From NCBI RefSeq assembly GCF_000969905.1, contig NZ_CP009520.1, positions 3,968,001 through 4,032,000 of the forward strand: DNA of 64,000 nucleotides. Reading direction: 5' to 3'. A model generated the notes under the pieces. The model ran no database searches and had not been told where the DNA came from. It saw only the letters and a program-made list of their open reading frames with translations. Position numbers and translations under genes: made by a program. Below are positions 43,883-53,350 of the stretch, one piece after another (position 1 is the first letter of the stretch; each line of letters starts with the position of its first letter). The DNA comes from Methanosarcina vacuolata Z-761 (GTDB lineage Archaea > Halobacteriota > Methanosarcinia > Methanosarcinales > Methanosarcinaceae).

Positions 43883-46354
43883 TTATAATTCTCGCACAAG
43901 ACGAAAACCAATATCTTCATGCGCAAAATTTTTTGAGCAAGCGGTTCGAGTTGACGACGAGCAACTTTCAGCTGCGACATAGTATCCACCGCCCCGGAGA
44001 ACATGTAAAGAGCTTTTATCATCTAACCAGGCACTGCCGTCAGAAGGAGCGCCTTTATAGTTACCGTGCCAAATATCCTGAACGAATTCTTCTACATTAC
44101 CATACATATCATACAAGCCCCATGGATTCGGTTTTTTCTGACCGACTAGATGATTGTCGTCATGCGAATTTTCGCTATACCATGCATAGTCTCCAAGTTT
44201 GGATTCATCATCACCAAAGAAAAATTTTGTAGTTGTTCCTGCACGACAAGCATATTCCCATTCAGCCTCAGAAGGCAAACGATACTTGTGAGTTTTATCC
44301 ATTTCATTGAGTTCTTTGATAAATATCTGAACAATATTCCATGAAACATGATTAACTGGAAGATTTTCGAATTTGAATAAATAAGAATGAAAAAGACTCC
44401 TGCCCATAACATCAGACCATTGCTTATTAGTAACAGGATATTTACCTAAGAAAAAAGGATTTTTGATCGTTACTTTATGAAGAGGAGTTCCTGTTTTATC
44501 TGTGCCCCTTATATCCTCAGAGGATCCCATCATGAATTCACCTTCAGGAATTAAAATGAATTCCATTTCACTTATTATGTTAGAAGGTGAAGGATTAGAT
44601 ATACTATTATCAATGTTCGTAAAGACAGGTGAAATCTGCAAAAGTTCACTAAAATCAAGGTCTTCAAGAGTGTATTCAACTATATTTTTTGAAATATTCT
44701 CTCCTTCTAAGCAACCATACCTCAATAAGTTAATTAGTCTATCATCCATTTCCCACTTTTCAAGATCTTTATCTATACTTGTCTGCATTAAAGCAAATTC
44801 CTGCAGCTGAGTCAAAATTTTTCTGTTTGAATTTAAAGCGTAAATAATTGAGTTCCATTTTATGCTTATTGCAATGAATTTTGCAAGTTTTTTGCAATTC
44901 CAGATATTTTTAGGAACGTTTTCTTCCATCTGGGAAAAAAGACCAGTTCTTTTTCCTATAGTTAGCTGGAAACGAAATTGATTAATAAACTGCTTTATCC
45001 TGCGAGGGTTATAATCCAAAGCCGGAGCAACCATTTCTAAAATAAGTTTTGAGGTCTTAAAATTTTCCACACAATCTCTACTGTACTGAATTTCCTGCTC
45101 ATCTGGATCATCCTCTATTTTATTTGATTTAGTAACTTCAGTTTCTTGCTCTTCGGATTGATTTTGCACAGATAAACTATTTTCTTTGAGAGATTCATCA
45201 GGATGAAAGTCTTTTGATGCACTTGATTTGTTCATAGGTTTAAATGGACTTAAAGAAGTTTCAGTTTCATCTGTTGACATTAAAAATTTTAAAAAATCAT
45301 CGCTTTTTGGTTTGGGCACTTTAAAAGGAAGTTGAATGAATTTTTCAATAAAATCATAGCCATACTCAAGCCCTTCGATCTTCAGGTAGTCAATTACTTT
45401 CTCATTTTTAGCAGCAATTCCTGCTGAGATAACTTTCCGATCGATACCTAACACAAAATAAATTTTGGAATCGTCTGAAATCATAAGGTTAATGGATTGC
45501 ATGAGTTCTGCTGCTTTTGGAACTTCACAACGATCAAGGTCATCAATAAAAACATAGACTTTTGAATCTCCGACATAGGACTTAACTATTTCATTGAAAT
45601 CGGAATAAAATTTCTCTCTAAAAGAAATGCGATCCTTATAATTCGTGTTTGATTCTATTTTTTTAAAACCAAAAGGATCTCTAAGCACACCTATGAACCA
45701 TTGCTCAGTAGAAAAATATTTTATAAGACCGATGAGTGGAGCTGAAATCAGAATAAAACTTGAAAATTTCTTGAAAATTGTATCATCTATAAGAAACGGT
45801 AACGTTATTCCCATGTAATTTAAAATATAGGTCACAACTAAAAATAAGAATAAAAATATAAGTATAAACGAAAAAATAGTCCACAAAACATGAACCAGAA
45901 CGAGGAAATTGTTTTTGAATTTAAGTTTATATCTAAGAAATAATAATTTAACTCTTGATTTTTGTCGGCGCATCCAAGAAAGTTGTGTCGACAATTCATC
46001 CATAAAATTAAGTGCAAAAGATGCCCATAGTTCCTCTTCTTTGTCGTACTTCCAGGCATTGAACCATACTGTAAAATATTCCATTTCTTCTTTTGCGTCA
46101 TTTTTTTTGTTAGCTTCATTTTTTTTATTTACTAGTTCTTTTAATTGTTTCATGAAAGAAGATTTACCGCATCCCCACTGTCCTTCTATGGAAAGAGTAA
46201 TAGGAGGTAATGTGTCTTTGTCGGTAAGAAATTCTACAATAGCCTCAACGTAAGGTTTGAATCCAAGTGAATCTTTTGCTGTTGCATTATCATTTTTCAG
46301 ATTTGGCAAAGAATTTTTCCCTTCACTTATTTGATATAGGAATTTAACATTCAA
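43883..46354 (-). CDS. KAP P-loop NTPase fused to an FGE-sulfatase-fold domain
   Basis: An 823-residue fusion. Residues 30-580 are a KAP NTPase: Walker A GQWGCGKS at 58-65, FTVWFNAWKYDKEEELW, two membrane segments inserted at about 150-180 and 197-214 as is usual for KAP, Walker B VFIDDLDRCE at 268-277, and GIDRKVISAGI. Residues 597-823 are a formylglycine-generating-enzyme/SUMF1 fold: FILIPEGEFMMGS, PVTNKQW, YRLPSEAEWEYACRAG, PWGLYDMYGNVEEFV, LRGGGY and DIGFRLV. The real FGE active-site Cys arrangement is not evident, so it may serve as a binding module. KAP NTPases appear in phage defence and membrane signalling. It stands alone in a mobile-element-rich region, AT-rich. Confidence 0.8.
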   Translation of the reverse strand: MNVKFLYQISEGKNSLPNLKNDNATAKDSLGFKPYVEAIVEFLTDKDTLPPITLSIEGQWGCGKSSFMKQLKELVNKKNEANKKNDAKEEMEYFTVWFNAWKYDKEEELWASFALNFMDELSTQLSWMRRQKSRVKLLFLRYKLKFKNNFLVLVHVLWTIFSFILIFLFLFLVVTYILNYMGITLPFLIDDTIFKKFSSFILISAPLIGLIKYFSTEQWFIGVLRDPFGFKKIESNTNYKDRISFREKFYSDFNEIVKSYVGDSKVYVFIDDLDRCEVPKAAELMQSINLMISDDSKIYFVLGIDRKVISAGIAAKNEKVIDYLKIEGLEYGYDFIEKFIQLPFKVPKPKSDDFLKFLMSTDETETSLSPFKPMNKSSASKDFHPDESLKENSLSVQNQSEEQETEVTKSNKIEDDPDEQEIQYSRDCVENFKTSKLILEMVAPALDYNPRRIKQFINQFRFQLTIGKRTGLFSQMEENVPKNIWNCKKLAKFIAISIKWNSIIYALNSNRKILTQLQEFALMQTSIDKDLEKWEMDDRLINLLRYGCLEGENISKNIVEYTLEDLDFSELLQISPVFTNIDNSISNPSPSNIISEMEFILIPEGEFMMGSSEDIRGTDKTGTPLHKVTIKNPFFLGKYPVTNKQWSDVMGRSLFHSYLFKFENLPVNHVSWNIVQIFIKELNEMDKTHKYRLPSEAEWEYACRAGTTTKFFFGDDESKLGDYAWYSENSHDDNHLVGQKKPNPWGLYDMYGNVEEFVQDIWHGNYKGAPSDGSAWLDDKSSLHVLRGGGYYVAAESCSSSTRTACSKNFAHEDIGFRLVREL

Positions 46355-46464
46355 AAACTATATTAATTTTTATTTTTAAGCAGTTTGTGTTCTTCTCAAC
46401 CATAATATATCTTGAAAATATTTCGCATTTAAGGAATTAGGTATATTTCTGCTTAATTGGAAAA

Positions 46465-46713
46465 ATGCATAGATTTAGGGTAGAAAGAAATCAGATTATC
46501 CTTTCTAAAGAGACACAGAGGAAAGTAAAACAAAAACTTGTAAAGAGAACAATTGATAAGTTACCGGTTACATTTCCATATATCTTCAAGGCATTCCTAA
46601 AGTGTAAGAAACCACCAGCACGTAATAATTGGTTTGAAAACCTTGAAAAATGGAGCTACAAAGCCAGTGTTACTCCAAATTTTGATAGTAAAAAAGACCA
46701 CAAAATCAATTAA
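46465..46713 (+). CDS. Small basic ORF, not recognised
   Basis: An 82-residue basic open frame (MHRFRVERNQIILSKETQRK..., NNWFENLEKWSYKASVTPNF). It lies between the KAP gene and frhB with no clear SD. I do not recognise it; the composition is coding-like and it could be the remnant of a mobile-element or phage gene. Confidence 0.3.
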   Translation: MHRFRVERNQIILSKETQRKVKQKLVKRTIDKLPVTFPYIFKAFLKCKKPPARNNWFENLEKWSYKASVTPNFDSKKDHKIN

Positions 46714-46831
46714 ATTTTGAAAAAAATTTCGTCACACTTTCATTGAAATCATAATTTGGGGATGAGAACCAATCCCATCCCCATATTCAGCGTAGCTAAC
46801 GCAATAGCTTCGCTGACAAAAAAAAGGAGTT

Positions 46832-47707
46832 TTAGGCGTAAGGGTTACGTAGCCCCTTGTTGACGCCGAAAGTCTTGCGCTCCTCAACTGTCTTCTGGTT
46901 CTTGTCGATCTTCTCCTTCGCGAGCTTCCTGAGTAGATCGAGACCGGGTTTGACTTCCTCAATGGGTTTCGTCTCGAACAGACCCGCAGCAACCGCTTTG
47001 GACCAGATCTCGTTTCCTACCTTGGTGCGGATGAAAACCGTAGACCAGCCGTCTGGGCTTCCGACCGAGCCGGTTGAAATATCGGCGAGGTTAGAAACAT
47101 AGTCAAGACAAACGTGGCAGCCTGGCTGCTCGTACTTGTGGGTTGCCTTGAGTGGAACAGTGGCAACGTTCCCACGCTCGGTATAGACCCAGAACTTGCC
47201 CTTCGTGATCTCCATCTTCTTCACGGAGCCGAGGCTCTGAGCTGCGTGGTCCTCGACAATGCTCTGCAATGACTTGTACGGGAAGTTCTCCATGCAGAAA
47301 AGCCCCACTGTAAAGGCAACCTTGCCTGGGACATCCCGCATATTGATAGGATAAAGCTGAGCCTTCCTCACTGCCTGCATCTGGCAGCAAACGCCGGTGA
47401 CCCCGACCTTATCGAGGCCAAAAGACCTGGTTGCTTCCTTGAGCCAGGAGATCTGGGGGCTGATGCTGTATCTAGTTCCTCGTGCCTTGAGGATGTCCTC
47501 GCGGGTCATCGCAACTTCCGGCTTTGGCTGCCAGGGTTTGTCACCCTCGCCTGCAACAATAGTTCCGTCGATGAACCCTTCTTCGAGGGCATAGACCATG
47601 AGAGAGGTGGCGATTCCGCCGTCCTGAGCTTTCTTGAGGATCTCTTTGTCCGTGCTCCGTGCCGAAACGCATGTCACGTATTTGCCGAGATATGGATCTT
47701 CAATCAT
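46832..47707 (-). CDS. frhB: F420-reducing hydrogenase beta subunit FrhB
   Basis: FrhB is the FAD- and [4Fe-4S]-containing subunit that passes electrons to coenzyme F420. Marks are CVSARSTDKEILKKAQDGGI, ATSLMVYALEEGFIDGTIV, KVGVTGVCCQMQAVRKAQLY, GLFCMENFPYKSL and HVCLDYVSNLADISTGSVGS. The ATG at 47707 gives the usual start MIEDPYLGKYV and overlaps the frhG stop by eight bases; an upstream in-frame ATG (47737) would add ten atypical residues. Last gene of the frhADGB operon. About 290 residues, normal. Confidence 0.95.
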   Translation of the reverse strand: MIEDPYLGKYVTCVSARSTDKEILKKAQDGGIATSLMVYALEEGFIDGTIVAGEGDKPWQPKPEVAMTREDILKARGTRYSISPQISWLKEATRSFGLDKVGVTGVCCQMQAVRKAQLYPINMRDVPGKVAFTVGLFCMENFPYKSLQSIVEDHAAQSLGSVKKMEITKGKFWVYTERGNVATVPLKATHKYEQPGCHVCLDYVSNLADISTGSVGSPDGWSTVFIRTKVGNEIWSKAVAAGLFETKPIEEVKPGLDLLRKLAKEKIDKNQKTVEERKTFGVNKGLRNPYA

Positions 47708-48581
47708 CACTCTCACCATCCTTAAGCGCTTTAGCAATTATCTCGCTGATGTTCTCAAATTCAGGAATCACGTCCAAGTTGAAGAACGACCTCGGGCAGG
47801 CGCCATAGCAGGAACCGCACTTGATACAGAGGTCACGTTCGCCCTGAGGTTTCCCGAACTCAAGAGTAATCGCATGCACTGGACAGGATGCAGCGCAAGT
47901 GCCACAGCCCATGCAGAGGCCCTGGTTGATCACGTCGTACATAAGGTCGCAGAAACATCCGGAAGTGCCGCGCTTCGCAAGGTCCATAAGGGGCTTCAAG
48001 TACTTGCCTGCAAGAGCCTTCTGTTCCTCGTTTCCTTCAAGGAGCAGGTACGCCATGACAGCGACGTTCCTTATAAGCTCCGGGCTCGGGGGACATCCAG
48101 GGATGTAGACATCCACATCAATAAGGTCTCCTATTGGGAGGAAAGACTCGTGCTGTGGCTGGTTGTGCTGCCCGCCGCGGCTGAACCGGGTGATATTCCC
48201 GTAGCATGCGCAGGAACCGAGGGCTACCACGATCTTGGACTTCTCCCGAGTCTCCTTTATGTCCTCCACGGATTCATGGTCCTGGAGGCAGACCGATCCC
48301 TCAACGAGCGCCACGTCCATCTCTGGTATATGCCGAACGTCAGCAAGAGTGAGGCAGTATACGAGGTCGGCATAGTCGTCCAGGATCTTGATGAGTCCCA
48401 AGTTGTTGTCGGCCAGGGACACCAGGCAGCCGGTACAGCCGCTCATGTGTACATGACCGATCTTGATCTTATTTGTCACTGGTTTTTTCTCCTTTGTAGC
48501 TTCCGCCTTCTTCTCCATCGCAACCTGAGCAGGCTTTGCTTCGCCGCCCATGGCTTTCGTGACGGAGTTAAGCAGTCCCAT
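47700..48581 (-). CDS. frhG: F420-reducing hydrogenase gamma (small) subunit FrhG
   Basis: The electron-transfer subunit of the [NiFe] hydrogenase. The N-terminal half has the proximal cluster motif HMSGCTGC, GSCACYGN and PGCPPSPELIRN. The C-terminal third adds two ferredoxin-type clusters, CMGCGTCAASCP and CIKCGSCYGACP. A charged 40-residue N-terminal extension (EKKAEATKEKKPV) is present, as in other Methanosarcina FrhG. It overlaps frhD by 14 bases and frhB by eight. Confidence 0.95.
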   Translation of the reverse strand: MGLLNSVTKAMGGEAKPAQVAMEKKAEATKEKKPVTNKIKIGHVHMSGCTGCLVSLADNNLGLIKILDDYADLVYCLTLADVRHIPEMDVALVEGSVCLQDHESVEDIKETREKSKIVVALGSCACYGNITRFSRGGQHNQPQHESFLPIGDLIDVDVYIPGCPPSPELIRNVAVMAYLLLEGNEEQKALAGKYLKPLMDLAKRGTSGCFCDLMYDVINQGLCMGCGTCAASCPVHAITLEFGKPQGERDLCIKCGSCYGACPRSFFNLDVIPEFENISEIIAKALKDGESDD

Positions 48582-49047
48582 AGTTCATTCCGATTTCCTT
48601 CAGTATCTCGGATACAGCGTCTGGAATGGATCTTTTTACCTCGTCTGTAATCCCGATGACCATTTCAGGGGCAGAAACGTATTTCTTCTGGCATGCAAGG
48701 ACACGGACCCGAATATCATCCTTAATGTACTGGAGCGGCTCGGTCAGGTCCCATGAGTGGGCGTCCCGGTAGCTCCCCACAGGAAGCTCGTCAACAGAGA
48801 GCCACCTGAGCTCACCGGGTTCCCCTCCAAAGTCCGCAATGTCCACAATGATAAGAGTCTTTGTGGACTCAGGGTTGAGAAGAGTAAAAACAAAATGTGG
48901 ACCCCCTAGCCCTGCGTCAACAACCGTGATATTCTCTGGAAGTTTGAGGTCCTTGAGTTTCTCCACAACTGCAGGTCCGAACCCATCGTCCGCAAAGAGC
49001 GGGTTCCCACAGCCTGCCACCACGATCTCGGAGTACAGCGTTTCCAT
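48568..49047 (-). CDS. frhD: F420 hydrogenase maturation protease FrhD
   Basis: A 159-residue HyaD/HycI-type endopeptidase that trims the C-terminus of FrhA after nickel insertion. Marks: VAGCGNPLFADDGFGPAVVE with the metal-binding Asp, VVDAGLGGPHFVF and LIIVDIADFGGEPGELR. It sits between frhA and frhG as in other methanogens, five bases after the frhA stop. Confidence 0.95.
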   Translation of the reverse strand: METLYSEIVVAGCGNPLFADDGFGPAVVEKLKDLKLPENITVVDAGLGGPHFVFTLLNPESTKTLIIVDIADFGGEPGELRWLSVDELPVGSYRDAHSWDLTEPLQYIKDDIRVRVLACQKKYVSAPEMVIGITDEVKRSIPDAVSEILKEIGMNYGTA

Positions 49048-49052
49048 TCACT

Positions 49053-50423
49053 TCACCACTGCATGAGCTTCTGGGCGACTATCTTTTCCTCCTCGTTCAC
49101 CACAATCATGTGGGTTGCGCACGAAACGCACGGGTCATAGGCCCGGACGACCATCTCGGCAATCTGCCAGGGAGCTCCAGTCAGAGCACGGCTACAGGTA
49201 GGGAAGTTCCAGGTTGTGGGCACAAGCATATCGTACCATAACACTTTCCCGTCCTTCACCCGTGCGAGATGGATATTGGTTCCACGCGGAGCCTCGTTCG
49301 CGGCCCAGCCCATGGACCCGTCTCCCTGAGGAATATGATCGGCAAGGACCTTACCCGAGGTGTTCAGGTTGTCAAGACATTTGAGGATGGTGTAGCAGCA
49401 GTCTGGGTATTCCATCTGCCTGGCAATATGCTGGGCGAAGGTGCCTTTCTCATCGAAGTTCTTGAATGTGGAAAGCCTTGCCCTCGGACCGACTTCAACA
49501 GGCTGCCCGTCGTAGGTTGGGACACCTGTGCAGGCCTCCATCTGGGGGTTGGCTTTGGTGCCGACTTTCGTGGTGCCTCCGACCGGGTAGCTCGGGTCCT
49601 CAAGATCGATTGTTACCTCACCCATGTACCAGTCCCATGGCCGGGTTTCTTTCCAGCGAGTGAAATCCCATGTGGGATTCTCGTCCAGACTGGATGACCC
49701 GTACATGGAGGATGTGGCCATAACCCCCTGGTTGTGGTACCCGAGTGTCTTGGGAAGTGGGATCTGCTTGCCTGCGACTTCGACAAACTCCCGGTTCTGC
49801 ATGTTCCTGATGACATCAAGCATGAATTCCATCTGCTCGTGAGCAAGGACAAGGCCTTCTTTTGCCAGGTCAGCCATTTTCTGCTTTGCCCTGGGACTCA
49901 CATTATGGTACATCCCACCGATCCTCGGGTTGGATGGGTGGATCGCCTCGCCGCCTGCGATGGCTCCAATAGTCTGTCCGATCTCACGGATGCGGACGAT
50001 CCTTGCCATAACACTCCTGTCAGGCTGTTCGTTGGCGAACAGGTTAAACTTCTTTTCCGTCCCCGGTATGTAAAAGTCCGGGAGGATCAGGATGTTGTGC
50101 AGGGCGATGCTATGGATACGGTTCGCGGCATGAAGAATGGTCCGCAGGAGTTTTGCGTCCGTGGGGATCTCGCAGCCAATCGAAGCCTCCATGGCCTCGG
50201 TACTTGCCAGGGTATGAGCAATGGGACAGATACCGCAGACCCGAGAAGCAATCTTCGGGACCTGTTCCATTGTCTTACCTATGGCTAGCTTCTCAATACC
50301 CCTTACCGGGGTGATAGAAAGCCAGTCTCCTCGCTCAACAATACCCTGATCATCTACCTTCAGGGTAAGCTTGGAGTGGCCTTCAAGTCTTGTGGTTGGA
50401 GAGATTTCTACAACTTTCGTCAA
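49053..50423 (-). CDS. frhA: F420-reducing hydrogenase alpha (large) subunit FrhA
   Basis: The nickel-iron catalytic subunit, 456 residues. The four Ni ligands are Cys63/Cys66 in RVCGICPIAHT and Cys432/Cys435 in DPCVSCATH. The FrhD cleavage site should lie after His438, removing 18 residues. The N-terminal ISPTTRLEGH motif is also present. The start codon is TTG, with GAGG about nine bases upstream. It is the first gene of frhADGB and allows H2-dependent F420 reduction, needed for growth on H2/CO2 or hydrogen cycling. Confidence 0.95.
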   Translation of the reverse strand: MTKVVEISPTTRLEGHSKLTLKVDDQGIVERGDWLSITPVRGIEKLAIGKTMEQVPKIASRVCGICPIAHTLASTEAMEASIGCEIPTDAKLLRTILHAANRIHSIALHNILILPDFYIPGTEKKFNLFANEQPDRSVMARIVRIREIGQTIGAIAGGEAIHPSNPRIGGMYHNVSPRAKQKMADLAKEGLVLAHEQMEFMLDVIRNMQNREFVEVAGKQIPLPKTLGYHNQGVMATSSMYGSSSLDENPTWDFTRWKETRPWDWYMGEVTIDLEDPSYPVGGTTKVGTKANPQMEACTGVPTYDGQPVEVGPRARLSTFKNFDEKGTFAQHIARQMEYPDCCYTILKCLDNLNTSGKVLADHIPQGDGSMGWAANEAPRGTNIHLARVKDGKVLWYDMLVPTTWNFPTCSRALTGAPWQIAEMVVRAYDPCVSCATHMIVVNEEEKIVAQKLMQW

Positions 50424-51128
50424 TGGTATGCCTCTTTTTCGATTCGGTGTTATTTAGGCTGTACCGTGGTTAGGCACTCTCTGTGCGATTATTCTAAGAT
50501 AGTTACTCGTACATGAAGTACGTTAACCTCTTAATTTCTCCAGCGCGTAGTACCTCAGTGTATTAAATATTTGATTTATAACGATAAATGGTTGAAAACG
50601 CGATATTACATAAATCCTTCTATCAATATAAAGAAGGATAATAAAATAATATGTATATTTTTTTCAGATTATAACTCGGATTTTATATTGAAGATAGTAC
50701 TTTTTATGACAACGAAAATATTGAAATTAGGAGAATATTAAATTCATAAATGGTACAAAGATTGCTTATTAAAGAGTATACTTTGACCAATTATAAGGTC
50801 ATTAAAGCGCTAGAAATAAAAAGCGGTATAAATTTTAGGATTTGTGTCTTTATATACGTGAGAAATCTCCACCACCTTTTAGCCTTGATCTTTGTACCAT
50901 TTTTTCAATTTAAATGTTTATTTTCTTTCAGAGTATATATCTGTTCTTGTATCAATCGTCAGCTTTATGTAGTTTGTTTTAGTGCAGCCCCACTGCCGAC
51001 ATTATTTAAGATATTTGACCTGGTAGTATAAATTCCGGATTTGGAATGTTTGCGTTGGATTCCTGGTTGTAGAAGTATTTCCGTCTCCAAAAGTTCATTT
51101 CCATATTAGAGGTGCCTGGAGAAAAAAA

Positions 51129-51151
51129 GACTCAGTTCCAAAATCCAGTAC
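51129..51151. repeat. Solo end of the GACTC..CCAAAATCCAG element family
   Basis: GACTCAGTTCCAAAATCCAG matches the ends of the 15098-15650 element. No second end was found nearby. Confidence 0.5.
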
Positions 51152-51305
51152 TTAGATTCAGACGCGAACATGTTAATAATTATCAGACTGTTGCAGACAT
51201 AGCCTTATATTTTGTATAAGCCGTCACCCCAAATTATCAATCACTCAAAAAGATTCAGGCTATCTTATCAAGCTCATCCGAGCTATAAATTAAGCAGCAA
51301 GCATT

Positions 51306-51690
51306 GTCGAAAGATCTAAAATCATACTTTTAAGCTATCAGGGGAAAAATGATACTGAAATGTCCAGAGAGTTGAAAGTAGATAATAAGAGAGACCTCAA
51401 GACATTAGCACCAAATCACGGGCTTTTATAATTACTTGCATGCATGAAGCCAAAAAATCCTGGTTATCTTCATGAAATCTGAACTTAGAGACTTCTTGCG
51501 AAATATATTAAGAGAATTGTATCAAAGAAGGAAAACCTGATTTATCTTCGAGAAATCAGGAAACAATTTCAAAGATTCTCAATGCGAGCAATATAAAAAC
51601 ACATAAGATCAGAATTCATTGGTCATTGGTTAAGGAATTTTCTTGCCTGCAGGCTATCGATTTTGCATTAAAAACCGGCCTTAAATTTTT
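51306..51690 (+). pseudogene. IS630-like transposase remnant
   Basis: Pieces in several frames read RRSKIILLSYQGKNDTEMSR and ELKVDN (an IS630-type helix-turn-helix), then KPDLSSRNQETISKILNASN, KTHKIRIHWSLVKEFSCLQA and IDFALKTGLKF. The last part (51614-51666) is repeated at 27336-27388. It is directly followed by a MITE insertion at 51691. Confidence 0.6.
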
Positions 51691-51784
51691 GGCTCTTCGT
51701 TGTTTTGTGTGGATATACTCGTAACATAAAAACCAATGCGACCTCGAATTGAAAATCGCCTTATCCACAGGATGACGAAGAGCC
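51691..51784. mobile_element. MITE of the GGCTCTTCGT family, copy 3
   Basis: 94 bp, ends GGCTCTTCGTTG and (complement) GGCTCTTCGTCATCC. Flanks AAATTTTT and AAATTTTG match at 7 of 8 positions, an 8-bp duplication. Eight bases shorter than copies 1 and 2 in the middle. Confidence 0.75.
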
Positions 51785-52407
51785 AAATTTTGGACTATTT
51801 AAATGAAATATTTAAATGAAATTTATACCCTGTTTCTTCTCACAGTTTAGTAAAATATTTGACTGGTGTTGTGGAAATGGAGGCAATTTGTCACGATTCC
51901 TCGCTTAACCGAAGACGCATGAGTATCTCTCGATCTCATCAATAAACAAGGTTTAGCTCTCCTGTTTAGCTTCCAGAATAAGTTCATCAAGCATTTATCT
52001 ATGAATTCACAAAATGCTTTTATAGCTTGAAAGTAATTACGCTGGATGTTCGTACTTGCGTCAATTGACAAAAGTTAACTCAATACAATTAGATCGTTTT
52101 TTAGTTTGAAATTATTCATACTACACATCACCAGATCGATTGTATATGAATACCTGAACACAGTAATTGATAAATATATCAACCTCCTTCCAGTTAAAAC
52201 TAAAAATCACAATTACCGGCTTATCGGGCATGAAAGCCCAAACCATAAGAGTCCATAAATCCAGCTATAAAGATCGGATAGGACCTCTCGAAAGAGAATG
52301 AGTTACCTCGTTTCGGGAAAAAATAGATTTCTGGCAGCCAGGGGAGAAGAATCGGCACTATCTCTCAGGATCTGCAAAGACAACCTAATTTAGAAAAGGT
52401 GGCATGC

Positions 52408-52857
52408 ATGACAACAGTGTTTGATGTCCCTGCAATGGAACTCATCGAGAAGGTTGCAGGCATACTTAAAGAAAATGAAAAAGTCGTTCCCCCTGAGTGG
52501 GCAAAGAACGTAAAGACCGGGGTTCACAAAGACCTCCCTCCGAACAACGATGACTGGTGGTATATCAGAACCGCAGCAATCCTGAGGAAAATCTATACTG
52601 ACGGGCCTGTAGGAATTGAAAGGCTCAGATCAATATACGGTGGAAAGAAGGACAACGGATCACAGCCGTACCACAAAGCAAAAGGCAGTGGTTCGATTGC
52701 CAGAAAGGCAGTACAGCAGCTTGAAGCTGCAGGTTACCTGCAAAAAGTAAAGGACGGAAGAACGGTATCTGCAAAGGGACGTTCTATGCTTGATAATGCA
52801 GCCAATGAGCTCAGGCAGGAACTTATTGAGAAGATCCCTGGACTTGCAAAATACTGA
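52408..52857 (+). CDS. rps19e: Ribosomal protein S19e
   Basis: A 149-residue archaeal/eukaryotic S19e of the small ribosomal subunit. Marks: [48 protein letters not shown] and [23 protein letters not shown] 52408 (MTTVFDVP) is chosen; an upstream GTG at 52399 is part of the SD AAAAGGTGG. First gene of a translation-related operon running to ftsY. Confidence 0.95.
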   Translation: MTTVFDVPAMELIEKVAGILKENEKVVPPEWAKNVKTGVHKDLPPNNDDWWYIRTAAILRKIYTDGPVGIERLRSIYGGKKDNGSQPYHKAKGSGSIARKAVQQLEAAGYLQKVKDGRTVSAKGRSMLDNAANELRQELIEKIPGLAKY

Positions 52858-52907
52858 GAAAAATTCCATCCGAAGGGGACCTGAAAAATTCATAGGATTC
52901 CCTTTCA

Positions 52908-52950
52908 AATATTATTAATCTTAACCCAGATATTATTAATCTTAATCCAG
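52908..52950. repeat. Two 21-bp tandem copies in the rps19e-PDCD5 spacer
   Basis: ATTATTAATCTTAACCCAGAT and the same with one change follow each other directly. Non-coding. Confidence 0.6.
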
Positions 52951-52976
52951 ATTGCTCCGGAAAACCGGTTTTTTAG

Positions 52977-53345
52977 ATGATTGCCATGTCTACAATGGAT
53001 GACGAACTTGACGAAATCCGAAAGAGACGGCTTGCAGAAATTCAGAGACAGCAGGCGCAGAACCAGCAGCCGGACATCCAGGCGGCTTACCAGCAGGAAC
53101 AGGCAAAAGCTGAGATGGAAGCTCAGAAGCAGGCCATTCTGAGGCAGATCCTGACCCCTGAAGCTAGAGAGCGCCTTACAACCTTAAAGATGTCAAGACC
53201 GGCTCTTGGGGAACAGCTCGAAATGCAGCTGATCTCGCTTGCTCAGAGTGGAAGGCTCCCGTCTCAAATCAGTGATGAACAGCTTAAAAAACTCCTTATG
53301 AAGATGCAGCCAAAAAAGCGTAAGACATCTATAACCAGAGTTTAA
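52977..53345 (+). CDS. PDCD5-family (TFAR19) DNA-binding protein
   Basis: A 122-residue helical protein. It has a charged N-terminal helix ([20 protein letters not shown]), a Gln-rich stretch and the PDCD5 core ([40 protein letters not shown]) with a basic C-terminus. Archaeal members bind nucleic acid and regularly follow S19e. Of the possible starts (52977, 52986, 52995) I kept the first. The next gene begins five bases after its stop. Confidence 0.9.
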   Translation: MIAMSTMDDELDEIRKRRLAEIQRQQAQNQQPDIQAAYQQEQAKAEMEAQKQAILRQILTPEARERLTTLKMSRPALGEQLEMQLISLAQSGRLPSQISDEQLKKLLMKMQPKKRKTSITRV

Positions 53346-53350
53346 AAACA

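Larger units (their letters stand above)
50424..52407. other. 2-kb intergenic region: frh promoter and mobile-element debris
   Basis: The right-hand flank of frhA should carry its promoter (AT-rich 50540-50700; no exact box assigned). Further right lie a solo end of the 15.1-kb element (51129-51151), an IS630-like transposase remnant (51306-51690), and a GGCTCTTCGT MITE (51691-51784). The part 51785-52400, upstream of rps19e, shows a small hairpin (GGGCATGAAAGCCC near 52226) and no gene. Confidence 0.5.

Noticed and set aside
43883-44560. Diversity-generating retroelement target (variable C-terminal FGE/C-type-lectin fold)
   Set aside because: The fold fits, but I see no reverse transcriptase, no template repeat and no A-specific variation pattern nearby.
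50750-51031. Open frame of 93 codons downstream of the frh promoter region
   Set aside because: Hydrophobic, Phe/Leu-rich composition typical of AT-rich noise, no SD and no recognisable domain.
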